Below, piece after piece: positions 6,416-13,837 of a stretch of DNA of 15,939 nucleotides. Each line of letters opens with the position of its first letter. Positions within the stretch are counted from its first letter, which is position 1. This DNA comes from RGVT01 sp037129475. GTDB lineage: Bacteria; Planctomycetota; Planctomycetia; Pirellulales; UBA1268. Position numbers and translations under genes: made by a program. The notes beneath the pieces were generated by a model. The model was not told the origin of the DNA. It did not search any database and saw nothing but the letters and a program-made list of their open reading frames with translations. The stretch lies in NCBI GenBank assembly GCA_037129475.1, contig JBAXUY010000069.1, positions 1 through 15,939 on the forward strand. Direction: 5' to 3'.

Positions 6416-8398
6416 GTGACGGACCGACAGCACGAGTTTCCAGCCGCATTGCGGCGGCGGGTGGCGATCGATCGCGTGAGCCCCGAAGTCGACGGCGGAC
6501 GCTTTGCCGTGAAGCGTGTCCGGGGCGACGTCGTCACGATCGAAGCCGACATCGTGTGCGACGGCCACGAGGAACTCGAATGCCGCCTGCTCGTGCGGCA
6601 TGGAGACACAGGGCAGTGGGCGGCGACCCCGATGGAGTGCCAGGGCAACGACCGCTGGACCGGCTCGTTCGTGGCCGACCGGATCGGTGCCTGGCACTAC
6701 GTGGTGACGGCGCGGGTCGACGGGTTCGCCACGTGGCTCCGCGACCTCTGCCGCCGGGAGGCCGCCGCCGAGCCACTCGACGTGGAGCTGGCAGGCGGAT
6801 CGCAGCTCGTGTCGGCCGCGGCTCATCTGGCGCCGCCCGCCACGGCGCGAGAGCTCGAGTCGTTCGCGTTCGCCTTGCGATCGCCCGACTGGCGTGCCGC
6901 GACCGACAGCCCGCGGCTCCGCCAGCTCATGACGCTCTACGCCGACCGGCGCGACGAAACGCGGCTCGATCCCCCACGACCGGTGTGGGTGGATCGTGAG
7001 AAGGCCCGCTTCAGCGCCTGGTACGAGGTGTTTCCCCGGTCGTGGGGGCCGCCGGGACGGCACGGCACGCTCGCCGATCTCGCCGACCGGCTCGACTACG
7101 TGGCCGGACTGGGCTTCGACGTGCTGTACCTGACGCCGATCCATCCCATCGGCACGTCGTTCCGCAAGGGCCGCAACAACGCCCTCGTCGCCGGGCCCGA
7201 CGACGTGGGCAGCCCGTGGGGCATCGGCGGCCCGGAGGGGGGGCACACGGCGATCCATCCGGCGCTCGGCACGTTCGACGACTTCGCGTTGCTGCGGCAG
7301 CGGGCCGAAGCCCTGGGCATGGAGATCGCCCTCGACATCGCGGTGCAGTGCTCGCCCGATCATCCCTGGGTGCGGGAGCACCCCGGATGGTTTCGGCACC
7401 GCGCCGACGGCACGATCGCCTACGCCGAGAATCCGCCCAAGAAATACCAGGACATTGTCCCGTTCGACTTCCAGTGCGAGCAGTGGCGGCAGCTCTGGGA
7501 GGCACTGGGCGGCGTGTTCCGATTCTGGGCGGAGAAGGGGGTGCGGGTGTTTCGCGTCGACAATCCCCACACGAAACCGTTCGCCTTCTGGGAGTGGCTG
7601 ATCGACGACATCCACCGGACGCATCCCGACGTGCTGTTTTTGTCCGAGGCGTTCACGCGGCCGAAAACGATGTATCGGCTCGCGAAGCTGGGCTTCACGC
7701 AGTCGTACACCTATTTCACCTGGCGCACCGAGAAGCGGGAGACGGCCGACTATTTGTCGGAGGTCACGACGCCGCCGGTGGCCGACTTCTTTCGTCCCAA
7801 CTTCTGGCCCAACACTCCCGACATCCTCCACGAGACGCTCCAGCGTGGTGGGCCGGCGATGTTCGAGGTGCGGCTCACGCTCGCAGCGCTCTCCGTGGGC
7901 AACTGGGGCATGTACGGCCCGGCGATGGAGCTGCTCGAGAGCGCGCCGATCAAGCCCGGCAGCGAGGAGTATCTCGACTCCGAGAAATACGAGATCCGAA
8001 GGTGGAATCTCGACGCCGCCGAAAGTCTCGCCCCGTTCATCCGGCGGCTCAACCAGATCCGGCGGTCGGAGCCGGCGCTGCAGCGTGTCAGCCCTCCGCT
8101 CGTCCAGCCGATCGATGACGAGCATCTGCTCGCGTGGTGCCGGCACGACCCGGCGACCGCGAACACGGTGCTCGTGGTCGTGAACATGCAGCCTGCCGAG
8201 ACGCGGGCAGGGCGGCTGACGCTCGATCACGACGCGCTCGGCCTTGGCCCCACCCTGGCCGTCCACGACCTGTTGACGGGCGCCGACACCGTCTGGACGC
8301 TCGATGCGATCACGATCGAGTGCACCCTGGAGCATCCCGTGCAGGTGTATCGACTCGTATCGGACCGGCATGGCAGCGACGTGTCGCGTTCGCCATGA
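6416..8398 (+). CDS. glgE: Alpha-1,4-glucan:maltose-1-phosphate maltosyltransferase GlgE
   Basis: A 660-residue GH13 (GH13_3-type) enzyme that transfers maltosyl units from maltose-1-phosphate to growing alpha-1,4-glucan. An N-terminal beta-sandwich (about 1-190, DUF3416-like) precedes the catalytic barrel, which starts near FSAWYEVFPRSWG. GlgE signatures include YLTPIHPIGTSFRKGRNN, GGHTAIHPALGTFDDF, YAENPPKKYQDI and GVRVFRVDNPHTKPFAFW. The nucleophile is D382, the acid/base E411 in LSEAFTRP, and the third acid probably D469 in NTPD. The 29-residue spacing of D and E equals that in Streptomyces GlgE. The DNP-HTKP and EAFTRP motifs distinguish it from ordinary amylases. Start GTG 6416 is chosen for its Shine-Dalgarno and because upstream codons are repeat-derived. 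It overlaps the maltokinase gene by 4 nt. Confidence 0.93.
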   Translation: MTDRQHEFPAALRRRVAIDRVSPEVDGGRFAVKRVRGDVVTIEADIVCDGHEELECRLLVRHGDTGQWAATPMECQGNDRWTGSFVADRIGAWHYVVTARVDGFATWLRDLCRREAAAEPLDVELAGGSQLVSAAAHLAPPATARELESFAFALRSPDWRAATDSPRLRQLMTLYADRRDETRLDPPRPVWVDREKARFSAWYEVFPRSWGPPGRHGTLADLADRLDYVAGLGFDVLYLTPIHPIGTSFRKGRNNALVAGPDDVGSPWGIGGPEGGHTAIHPALGTFDDFALLRQRAEALGMEIALDIAVQCSPDHPWVREHPGWFRHRADGTIAYAENPPKKYQDIVPFDFQCEQWRQLWEALGGVFRFWAEKGVRVFRVDNPHTKPFAFWEWLIDDIHRTHPDVLFLSEAFTRPKTMYRLAKLGFTQSYTYFTWRTEKRETADYLSEVTTPPVADFFRPNFWPNTPDILHETLQRGGPAMFEVRLTLAALSVGNWGMYGPAMELLESAPIKPGSEEYLDSEKYEIRRWNLDAAESLAPFIRRLNQIRRSEPALQRVSPPLVQPIDDEHLLAWCRHDPATANTVLVVVNMQPAETRAGRLTLDHDALGLGPTLAVHDLLTGADTVWTLDAITIECTLEHPVQVYRLVSDRHGSDVSRSP

Positions 8399-9768
8399 CG
8401 ACCGCAGCGGCGATCGCCGCATGGCTGCCCCGGGCCCGCTGGTATGCCGCCAAGGATGGAGCGGCTGCACGCGTGTCGATTCACGATGCCGCCCGGATCC
8501 CCGGCACGACGGTCGCGCTTGCACTGGTCGACGTGGCGGCGGACGGCGTTGACACACGCTACGCCGTGCCGATGGATGGGGACGCCGACGCGGCCCTGTC
8601 TCCCGAATTCGCAGGCTGGGTCGTGCAGGCCGTCCTGGACGGCACGGTGACCGCCGCCGACCACGGCCTGTTTCGCGGGCATCCCGTCGCCGCTCCCGTA
8701 CACGAGGCCTCGGCCGTACGGGCCACCACGACGGTGGCGCCGCTCGGTGGCGACGCCTCCAACACGTCGCTCCTCGTCACCAGCGGGCGGCGGCAGTTCG
8801 CGGTCAAGCTGCTGCGGCGCTGCCGGGCGGGCATCCAGCCCGAGGTGGAGGTGGGGGAGTTTTTGAGCCGCGACGGGGGCTGGACGGGAACGCCCCGGCT
8901 CCACGGCTGGCTCGACTATGCGCCGACGAGCGGTGAGCCGATCGCCATCGCCACCGTGCACGCGTTCGCCCTGGGCTGCACGAGCGCCTGGGACCACCTC
9001 GGATCGCTGATGACCGCAGGCGGCCTCGCGGGCTCGCGTCGTGAGGCGATCATCGGCGTGGCGGTCGTGCTCGGTCGCCTCACGGCCGAGATGCATCGGG
9101 TGCTCGCGTCGCGGGCCGACCTGCCGGCATTCGCACCCGTGATGCCGACCGCCGCCGACATGCAGGGCGAGGCCGGTCGGATGGCAGACCACGCAAGCGT
9201 TGTCTTCGGTCGGGCCGCCGCTCGGCTCGACACGCTGCCCACGGACATCGCGACCAGCGTGCGGGCGGTGCTTTCGAAGCGCGACGAAATCGTGACCTCG
9301 CTCCGTGGGATCGGGGCGATCCACGCGGCTGCGGCCATGATCCGCGTCCACGGCGACTACCACCTCGGGCAGGTGCTCATCCGCGAACCAGGCCCCGAGG
9401 CTCTCGTGATCGACTTCGAGGGGGAGCCGAGCCGGCCGCTCGCCGAGCGACGCCGCAAGACGAGCGTCTTCAAGGACGTCGCCGGCATGTGCCGGTCGTT
9501 CGACTACGCGCTGCGGCATGCGGCCCGCACCGGTGCCGCACCGTATCAGCCGGCCGACCTGCGGCTGCTCGAAGCGACGTTTCTCGATGCCTATCGCGCT
9601 GTGGCCCGAGGGCATGCCTGGTGGCCCGACGATGAGCGCACGGCCGACGCACTGCTCGCGGTCTACACGCTCGACAAGGCGGTCTACGAACTGGCGTACG
9701 AGCTCGCCAACCGGCCGGAGTGGGTCGAAGTGCCACTCGCCGCGCTCGTGTCGCGACAGGCCACGTAG
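8395..9768 (+). CDS. mak: Maltokinase (maltose-1-phosphate synthesis)
   Basis: A 457-residue aminoglycoside-phosphotransferase-like kinase that phosphorylates maltose with ATP to give maltose-1-phosphate, the GlgE donor. The N-terminal cap reads WLPRARWYAAKDGA, typical of maltokinases. The ATP-binding lysine is probably in RQFAVKLLRR. The catalytic loop is RVHGDYHLGQVL (H319, D321) and the metal-binding motif is VIDFEGEPSRPLAERR (D340), followed by DVAGMCRSFDYA. The C-terminus has KAVYELAYELANRPEW, also typical. The start overlaps the glgE stop (ATGA). The canonical partners treS and glgB are absent here, so maltose from trehalose must come from TreS elsewhere. The last residues RQAT and the TAG stop are encoded by a half-copy of a REP-like element, so the C-terminus has probably been altered by repeat insertion. 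Confidence 0.9.
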   Translation: MTTAAAIAAWLPRARWYAAKDGAAARVSIHDAARIPGTTVALALVDVAADGVDTRYAVPMDGDADAALSPEFAGWVVQAVLDGTVTAADHGLFRGHPVAAPVHEASAVRATTTVAPLGGDASNTSLLVTSGRRQFAVKLLRRCRAGIQPEVEVGEFLSRDGGWTGTPRLHGWLDYAPTSGEPIAIATVHAFALGCTSAWDHLGSLMTAGGLAGSRREAIIGVAVVLGRLTAEMHRVLASRADLPAFAPVMPTAADMQGEAGRMADHASVVFGRAAARLDTLPTDIATSVRAVLSKRDEIVTSLRGIGAIHAAAAMIRVHGDYHLGQVLIREPGPEALVIDFEGEPSRPLAERRRKTSVFKDVAGMCRSFDYALRHAARTGAAPYQPADLRLLEATFLDAYRAVARGHAWWPDDERTADALLAVYTLDKAVYELAYELANRPEWVEVPLAALVSRQAT

Positions 9769-9926
9769 CGACAGGCCACGTAGCGACAGGCCTCCAGGCC
9801 TGTCGATGGACAGAGCTGGAGCTCCGTCCCTACGCAATGGACAGAGCTGGAGCTCCGTCCCTACGCGATGGACAGAGCTGGAGCTCCGTCCCTACGCAAT
9901 GGACAGAGCTGGAGCTCCGTCCCTAC
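9753..9926 (+). repeat. REP-like array 4 between convergent genes (two half copies, one direct, four inverted)
   Basis: Two 15-bp half units GCGACAGGCCACGTA (9753-9767 and 9768-9782) lead into a full GTAG-preceded palindrome, with arms CGACAGGCCT and AGGCCTGTCG (9784-9805). Then follow four inverted copies (9808-9829, 9839-9860, 9870-9891, 9901-9922), spaced 31 bp, each followed by CTAC. Their arms are GGACAGAGCT and AGCTCCGTCC. The single mismatch is A-C on the plus strand but G-U in minus-strand RNA, the strand of the neighbouring deaminase gene. The first half unit lies inside the mak coding region; the last CTAC contains the complement of the deaminase stop codon. Confidence 0.85.
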
Positions 9927-10963
9927 GCGAACAGCTCGTTGAGCCGTTCCACGTGCGGCGCGATCTCGCTCGGCTCGAGGAAGCTCGACTCGAGGCTGTT
10001 GCGCAGGAGCGTGTAGGCGTGTGCCGTCGTGAGCCCGAGCGTCGTGCACGACTCGACGAGATTCTGGTTGACGTAGCCGCCGAAGTAGGCGGGATCATCG
10101 GAATGCACCGAGGCCCGCAGCCCGGCGGCGAGGAGACGGGGCAGGGCATGGTGGGCGAGCGTGTCGACCACGCGCAGCTTCACGTTCGAGAACGGGCACA
10201 CGGTGAGCGGAATACGGTCGCGGACGAGCCGCGTCACGACGGCGTCATCTTCGAGGCAGCGCACACCGTGGTCGATCCGCTCGGCCCCGAGTGCGTCGAG
10301 GGCCCCCGTCACCGACGCCGGCGGCCCCTCCTCGCCCGCATGGGCGACGACATGGAGCCCGAGCCGCCGACAGCGGGCGAACACATCGCGGAATTTCTCG
10401 GGCGGGTTGCCCCGCTCCCCGGAGTCGAGCCCCACGCCCAGAAACGCCGCGAGAAACGGCTCCGCCTGCGCGAGCGTCTCGAACGCTTCCCGCTCCGAGA
10501 GATGCCGCAAAAAGCACATGATGAGCGCCGCAGAGAGGCCGAGCTCCCGCCGCGCCCGCTCGAGGGCTCGGCTGAGCCCCCGCACGACCGTCTCGAATGG
10601 CACCCCGCGGGCCGTGTGCGTCTGGGGATCGAAAAAGATCTCCGCCCGCACCACGTTGTCGGCGTGGGCCTTCTGCAGATACGCCCAGGCCATGTCGCAG
10701 AAGTCCTCGTCGGTGCGGAGCACCGCCGCGGCCGCATAGTAGAGGTCGAGAAAGCTCTGCAGATCGCTGAACGCATACGCCCTACGCATCGCCTCCGGCG
10801 ACTCGTAGGGCAGGGCGATCCCGTTCCGCCGGCCGATGGCGAAGGCCAATTCAGGCTCGAGCGTGCCCTCAATATGAACATGCAGCTCGGCCTTGGGCGC
10901 CGCCGTGATCCGGCGGATGAGTTCCGATGGCGGCAGTTCGGGAAGCGACGCTCCGGCATGCAT
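9923..10963 (-). CDS. add: Adenine deaminase (adenosine deaminase superfamily)
   Basis: A 346-residue zinc amidohydrolase. Zinc ligands are visible as KAELHVHIEGTLEPELAF (H28, H30), the His of VVAHAGEEGPP and the Asp of SVHSDDPAYFGGY. The stretches IFFDPQTHTARGVPFE, CFLRHLSE and VGLDSGERGNPPEKF match my recollection of adenine deaminases of the Pseudomonas PA0148 type (adenine deaminase type 2) better than true adenosine deaminases. It therefore probably converts adenine to hypoxanthine and ammonia in purine salvage; the symbol add denotes the family only. It starts 9 nt after the stop of the PqaA-like gene and is the last gene of a WYL-PqaA-deaminase operon. Its TAG stop lies in the GTAG foot of the last REP-like copy. 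Adenosine as substrate cannot be excluded. Confidence 0.85.
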   Translation of the reverse strand: MHAGASLPELPPSELIRRITAAPKAELHVHIEGTLEPELAFAIGRRNGIALPYESPEAMRRAYAFSDLQSFLDLYYAAAAVLRTDEDFCDMAWAYLQKAHADNVVRAEIFFDPQTHTARGVPFETVVRGLSRALERARRELGLSAALIMCFLRHLSEREAFETLAQAEPFLAAFLGVGLDSGERGNPPEKFRDVFARCRRLGLHVVAHAGEEGPPASVTGALDALGAERIDHGVRCLEDDAVVTRLVRDRIPLTVCPFSNVKLRVVDTLAHHALPRLLAAGLRASVHSDDPAYFGGYVNQNLVESCTTLGLTTAHAYTLLRNSLESSFLEPSEIAPHVERLNELFA

Positions 10964-10972
10964 GGCGTGATG

Positions 10973-12343
10973 TCACCCGGCGGATTGCACGTGGACGCCG
11001 CTCGTCAGCAGGAGCGGCAGCGGCTCGCGCGGATACCGGCACTCGATCATGGCTGCCGCGAATCCGCTGGCGGGTCGGACGACGTCGGCCCGCCAGGAAC
11101 CGTCGACCGGGCTGAGCGGGGTCGACGTCCAGCGTGCCTTGCGAAAGTCACGCGACTCGGCCGTAGCCTGCCAGAGCAAGACCTCGTCGGGCGTGTCGTC
11201 GGAAGTGACCGTGCACGCCACGGCGTCGGGCGTTTCGGCGAACGACCAGTCGAGCGTCGGCAGCCGGCGCTCCCCCGCCACGTGCTGCCCGAGCGCCGCC
11301 ACGAGCCCGCACACCCTCGTCACGGGCAGCCCGTGGCCCGCATTCGGCGCATACGACACCCACCGCGGCCCCTCGAGGCCGTCGAGGTAGAGCCCGAGTG
11401 ACTCGAGCGGCCAATAGGGGTCGTTTGTGCCCAGCGCGATCACCTTGGGCTGGAGGAGCCGATCCCGGTAGGCAAAGGGATCGACAATCTCGACCAGTTC
11501 CCGGCCCCGGGGCGACGAGAACAGCTGCTCGACGCCCCGCGAGGTGTAGGGCACCAACTGTTCCGACATGCCGCCGAAGCTTTTTCGCTGGAGTTCCACG
11601 TGCCGTTCGAGCGACAGCATGTCGATCACCATCGGCATGGCCCCGCCGACACGCTCGTCGACGGCCGCCGTGAGCCACGTGGTCCACCCGCGCTTGCTGG
11701 CGCCGGTCAGCACGAAACGCTCGATGTCGAGCCGCCATGCGTCGCGGGCGGCCGCGCAGGCAGCGGTCATCGACTCGACGGCCGCCTTCACCATCGGCAG
11801 AAGCAGCGGCCACGACGGGTCGCCGGTGCGCACGAACTCCACGAACGTGTGCGCGATGAGGTCGTCCTCCTTGAGCCCGTCGAACATCGGCTGGAAGGGC
11901 ACCTGCCGCACCACCGCCGCCGGCAGCCCGGCGGCATTCGCCGCGATCGCGAGCATCTTCACCGCGTCGCTCGGCCCGGCGTTCAACGCCGGGAGTTTGC
12001 CGGCGCTGCCACCGTCGATCAACAACAGCATCGTGTCGGTGTCGGCGGCCAGCCCGCCGGGAACGTACATCGACAGTTCGTGTGTCCACTCGATACCCCG
12101 CCACTCCTGGCTCACGAGTCGGCACGTGCGAAACCGTCCGCCCGCCAGCTCACCGTCGGACAACGGCTCCAGACGCGTGGCAGGGTCCGGGCGGTGCGCA
12201 TACTCCGCCAGCAGCCCGGCAGCGATCTCGGCCGGGGCCCGGCCCGCCGCCATCCGGCCTCCCGCGCACGACGCGACGACCGCGGCGACGGATTCCACCG
12301 CGAACGCACGTCGCGTCCGCTGCCAGGCGTCATTGCTCGACAT
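10973..12343 (-). CDS. PhoPQ-activated pathogenicity-related (PqaA-like) alpha/beta hydrolase
   Basis: A 456-residue protein matching the PqaA family. The nucleophile elbow is VLTGASKRGWTTWL (S216), followed by PMVIDML. The rest of the likely triad is D308 in ALGTNDPYWP and H337 in PNAGHGLP. The N-terminal half has LLLIDGGSAGKLP and VVRQVPFQPMFDGLKEDD, typical of the family. The substrate is unknown; PqaA was named for PhoP/PhoQ regulation in Salmonella. The start ATG 12343 overlaps the upstream WYL gene by 14 nt and has GAGGAG (12348-12353) 4 nt upstream. The N-terminus holds TRRAFAV and then VASC, faintly like a Tat lipoprotein signal, but its hydrophobic stretch is short and includes a Glu. 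A C-terminal domain of about 100 residues follows the hydrolase core. Confidence 0.85.
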   Translation of the reverse strand: MSSNDAWQRTRRAFAVESVAAVVASCAGGRMAAGRAPAEIAAGLLAEYAHRPDPATRLEPLSDGELAGGRFRTCRLVSQEWRGIEWTHELSMYVPGGLAADTDTMLLLIDGGSAGKLPALNAGPSDAVKMLAIAANAAGLPAAVVRQVPFQPMFDGLKEDDLIAHTFVEFVRTGDPSWPLLLPMVKAAVESMTAACAAARDAWRLDIERFVLTGASKRGWTTWLTAAVDERVGGAMPMVIDMLSLERHVELQRKSFGGMSEQLVPYTSRGVEQLFSSPRGRELVEIVDPFAYRDRLLQPKVIALGTNDPYWPLESLGLYLDGLEGPRWVSYAPNAGHGLPVTRVCGLVAALGQHVAGERRLPTLDWSFAETPDAVACTVTSDDTPDEVLLWQATAESRDFRKARWTSTPLSPVDGSWRADVVRPASGFAAAMIECRYPREPLPLLLTSGVHVQSAG

Positions 12344-13424
12344 ACGACTCCTCGAACGACCGCAGGTGATGGCACATGTACTTGGCTGCGATCCCGCGGG
12401 CCGCCTCCAAGAGCCGGTCGCGCATGTCCTCCGGCTCGAGCACCTCGGCATGCTCCCCGAGGGCGAGCAATTGCGGCAGCATCTCGTCGTCCCATGCCCG
12501 CTCGATCTCCACGACGATCCCGCCGTCGTCTGCGTCTGCGACCCGCTGCCGTGGGTGAAACGGCTTTTCCTTCGCCCATCGTGCCCGCGTGGCATCGATG
12601 CGAATGCGATAGCGCCGCGGCGCATCGGCCGAGCGGAAGAGCGTGATGCTGTCGGACAGGAGCGCGTCGACGGGCACGCCACGCCGAGTGAATCGGCGGG
12701 CCGACGGCTTCGCATCGACGATGCGATCGAGCTTGAAGAACCGGATGCCGCCTTCGCCCGCCTTCGCCGCACCTCGCCCCGGCACCCGATAGCCGGCGAT
12801 GTACACGCTGCCGTCATACACCACGAGCGCCTCCGGCTCGATCAGGATGCGCTTGGGCGCGTCGTCGGCGAGCCCCTGGTAGCGGATCGCAAGCTGGAGC
12901 GATCCGAGGATCGCGCGGTTGATCGCCGTCAGCATGCGGGCGCCATACTTCGCCGCGCCGCGCCGCGGATGCACCACGAGCCCCTCCTTGTGCTTGTCGA
13001 CGTAGTCGAGCAGCTGGGGCGTGGCGATCGCCTCCACCTTGGCGAGGAGTTGGCCGATGCCGCGCCAGTAGAACGTGCCCGCCAACGGGGCGAGGAACTC
13101 CCGGGCCACCACGAGCGAAAGGAGCTCGGGCAACGACACGGCAGGCGACGAAAGCTCCCCCTTGCCGCGGCCCGGCTCGATCGACCAGGCCTGGCACGTC
13201 GTTCCCCTCGGCGTCCGTTGCTTCGTCCGTTTCACCGCGTAGCCGAACTTGGCGAGGAAGTCGACGTCGCGCCGGATGTTCTTGTCGGACATCTCGTCGA
13301 TCACACCCCGGTCGCGAAGCGCCCGCTTGATTTCCTCGATCGTAAGCGGACGGCGGGCACCGAAGAGCAGGTCCACGAGGTGGAAGACCCTGAGCAGCTG
13401 TTCGTGGCGGCTGATCGAGTCCAT
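12330..13424 (-). CDS. WYL-domain transcriptional regulator
   Basis: A 364-residue DNA-binding regulator. The N-terminus (MDSISRHEQLLRVFHLVDLL) leads into a winged-helix segment, LTIEEIKRALRDRGVIDEMS through DKNIRRDVDFLAKFGYAVKR (about residues 27-66). The middle and C-terminal parts match a WYL ligand-sensing domain, with the core around LQLAIRYQGLADDAPKRILI and PEALVVYDGSVYIAGYR, and a WYL-associated C-terminal domain ending at MCHHLRSFEESYVEQ. WYL proteins sense nucleic-acid or nucleotide-like ligands in several known systems. It heads the operon with PqaA-like and deaminase genes and may autoregulate it. ATG 13424 lacks a Shine-Dalgarno; a possible -10 (GATACT, 13452-13447) lies upstream. 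In-frame codons further upstream look non-coding. Confidence 0.85.
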   Translation of the reverse strand: MDSISRHEQLLRVFHLVDLLFGARRPLTIEEIKRALRDRGVIDEMSDKNIRRDVDFLAKFGYAVKRTKQRTPRGTTCQAWSIEPGRGKGELSSPAVSLPELLSLVVAREFLAPLAGTFYWRGIGQLLAKVEAIATPQLLDYVDKHKEGLVVHPRRGAAKYGARMLTAINRAILGSLQLAIRYQGLADDAPKRILIEPEALVVYDGSVYIAGYRVPGRGAAKAGEGGIRFFKLDRIVDAKPSARRFTRRGVPVDALLSDSITLFRSADAPRRYRIRIDATRARWAKEKPFHPRQRVADADDGGIVVEIERAWDDEMLPQLLALGEHAEVLEPEDMRDRLLEAARGIAAKYMCHHLRSFEESYVEQ

Positions 13425-13651
13425 CCGGCAACCCGCTGCGGGCGAAAGTATCCGACGGGCGATGGGCCCGGACGCCCGAGCAAGATACCCTCCGGCGGCG
13501 ATTTCTGGCCTGGGACGGGGGAAACGCGGCCATGATTTCCGGCGATCGGGCCGGCAGAGCCGGTTTTCGCCGGTGCGCGTCCGGTGTCCGGCCGGCTTTC
13601 CGCCTTCGGGAACGAGGGGTATTGTCAGACCATCGTTCCGAGAGGCTGTCC

Positions 13652-13837
13652 GTGAGCCAATCGCCATCGAGTCGTGTGCCCTTGGTCCGCATGCTGGCCC
13701 GGCAGTCCACGGGGCCCGTGAGGCGGGTGCTGCGGCCGCTCGTCCTCGGGCCAACCGTCCTCCGGCGCCCGCGCCGCAACCGCTACTTTCCCGAGTCACG
13801 CTTCCGTCGTCCCGTGGACATCGCGCGGCTTGCGTAA
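13652..13837 (+). CDS. Possible small Arg-rich protein
   Basis: A 61-codon frame starting with GTG, preceded by AGAGG at suitable distance and by a weak -10-like TATTGT (13620-13625). The product is strongly basic (for example RRVLRPLVLGPTVLRRPRR) and ends DIARLA. About 84 percent of third positions are G or C, like real genes here, though non-coding GC-rich DNA can give the same. No homologue is recognised. It overlaps the small minus-strand ORF by 42 bp, so at most one is likely real. Confidence 0.3.
   Translation: MSQSPSSRVPLVRMLARQSTGPVRRVLRPLVLGPTVLRRPRRNRYFPESRFRRPVDIARLA

Noticed and set aside
5966..8557. 863-codon minus-strand frame opposite glgE
   Set aside because: Antisense shadow of a clearly recognised GlgE coding region; its composition (Arg/Pro/His-rich) is typical of antisense frames in GC-rich DNA.
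8227..9837. 536-codon minus-strand frame opposite maltokinase
   Set aside because: Antisense shadow; the maltokinase motifs are on the plus strand.
9808..9926. CRISPR-like array with 31-bp period
   Set aside because: Spacers are only about 9 bp and nearly constant; it belongs to the REP-like family.
9518..13535. Two long plus-strand frames (627 and 655 codons) opposite the deaminase, PqaA-like and WYL genes
   Set aside because: They are antisense to genes with clear family motifs and intact active-site residues.
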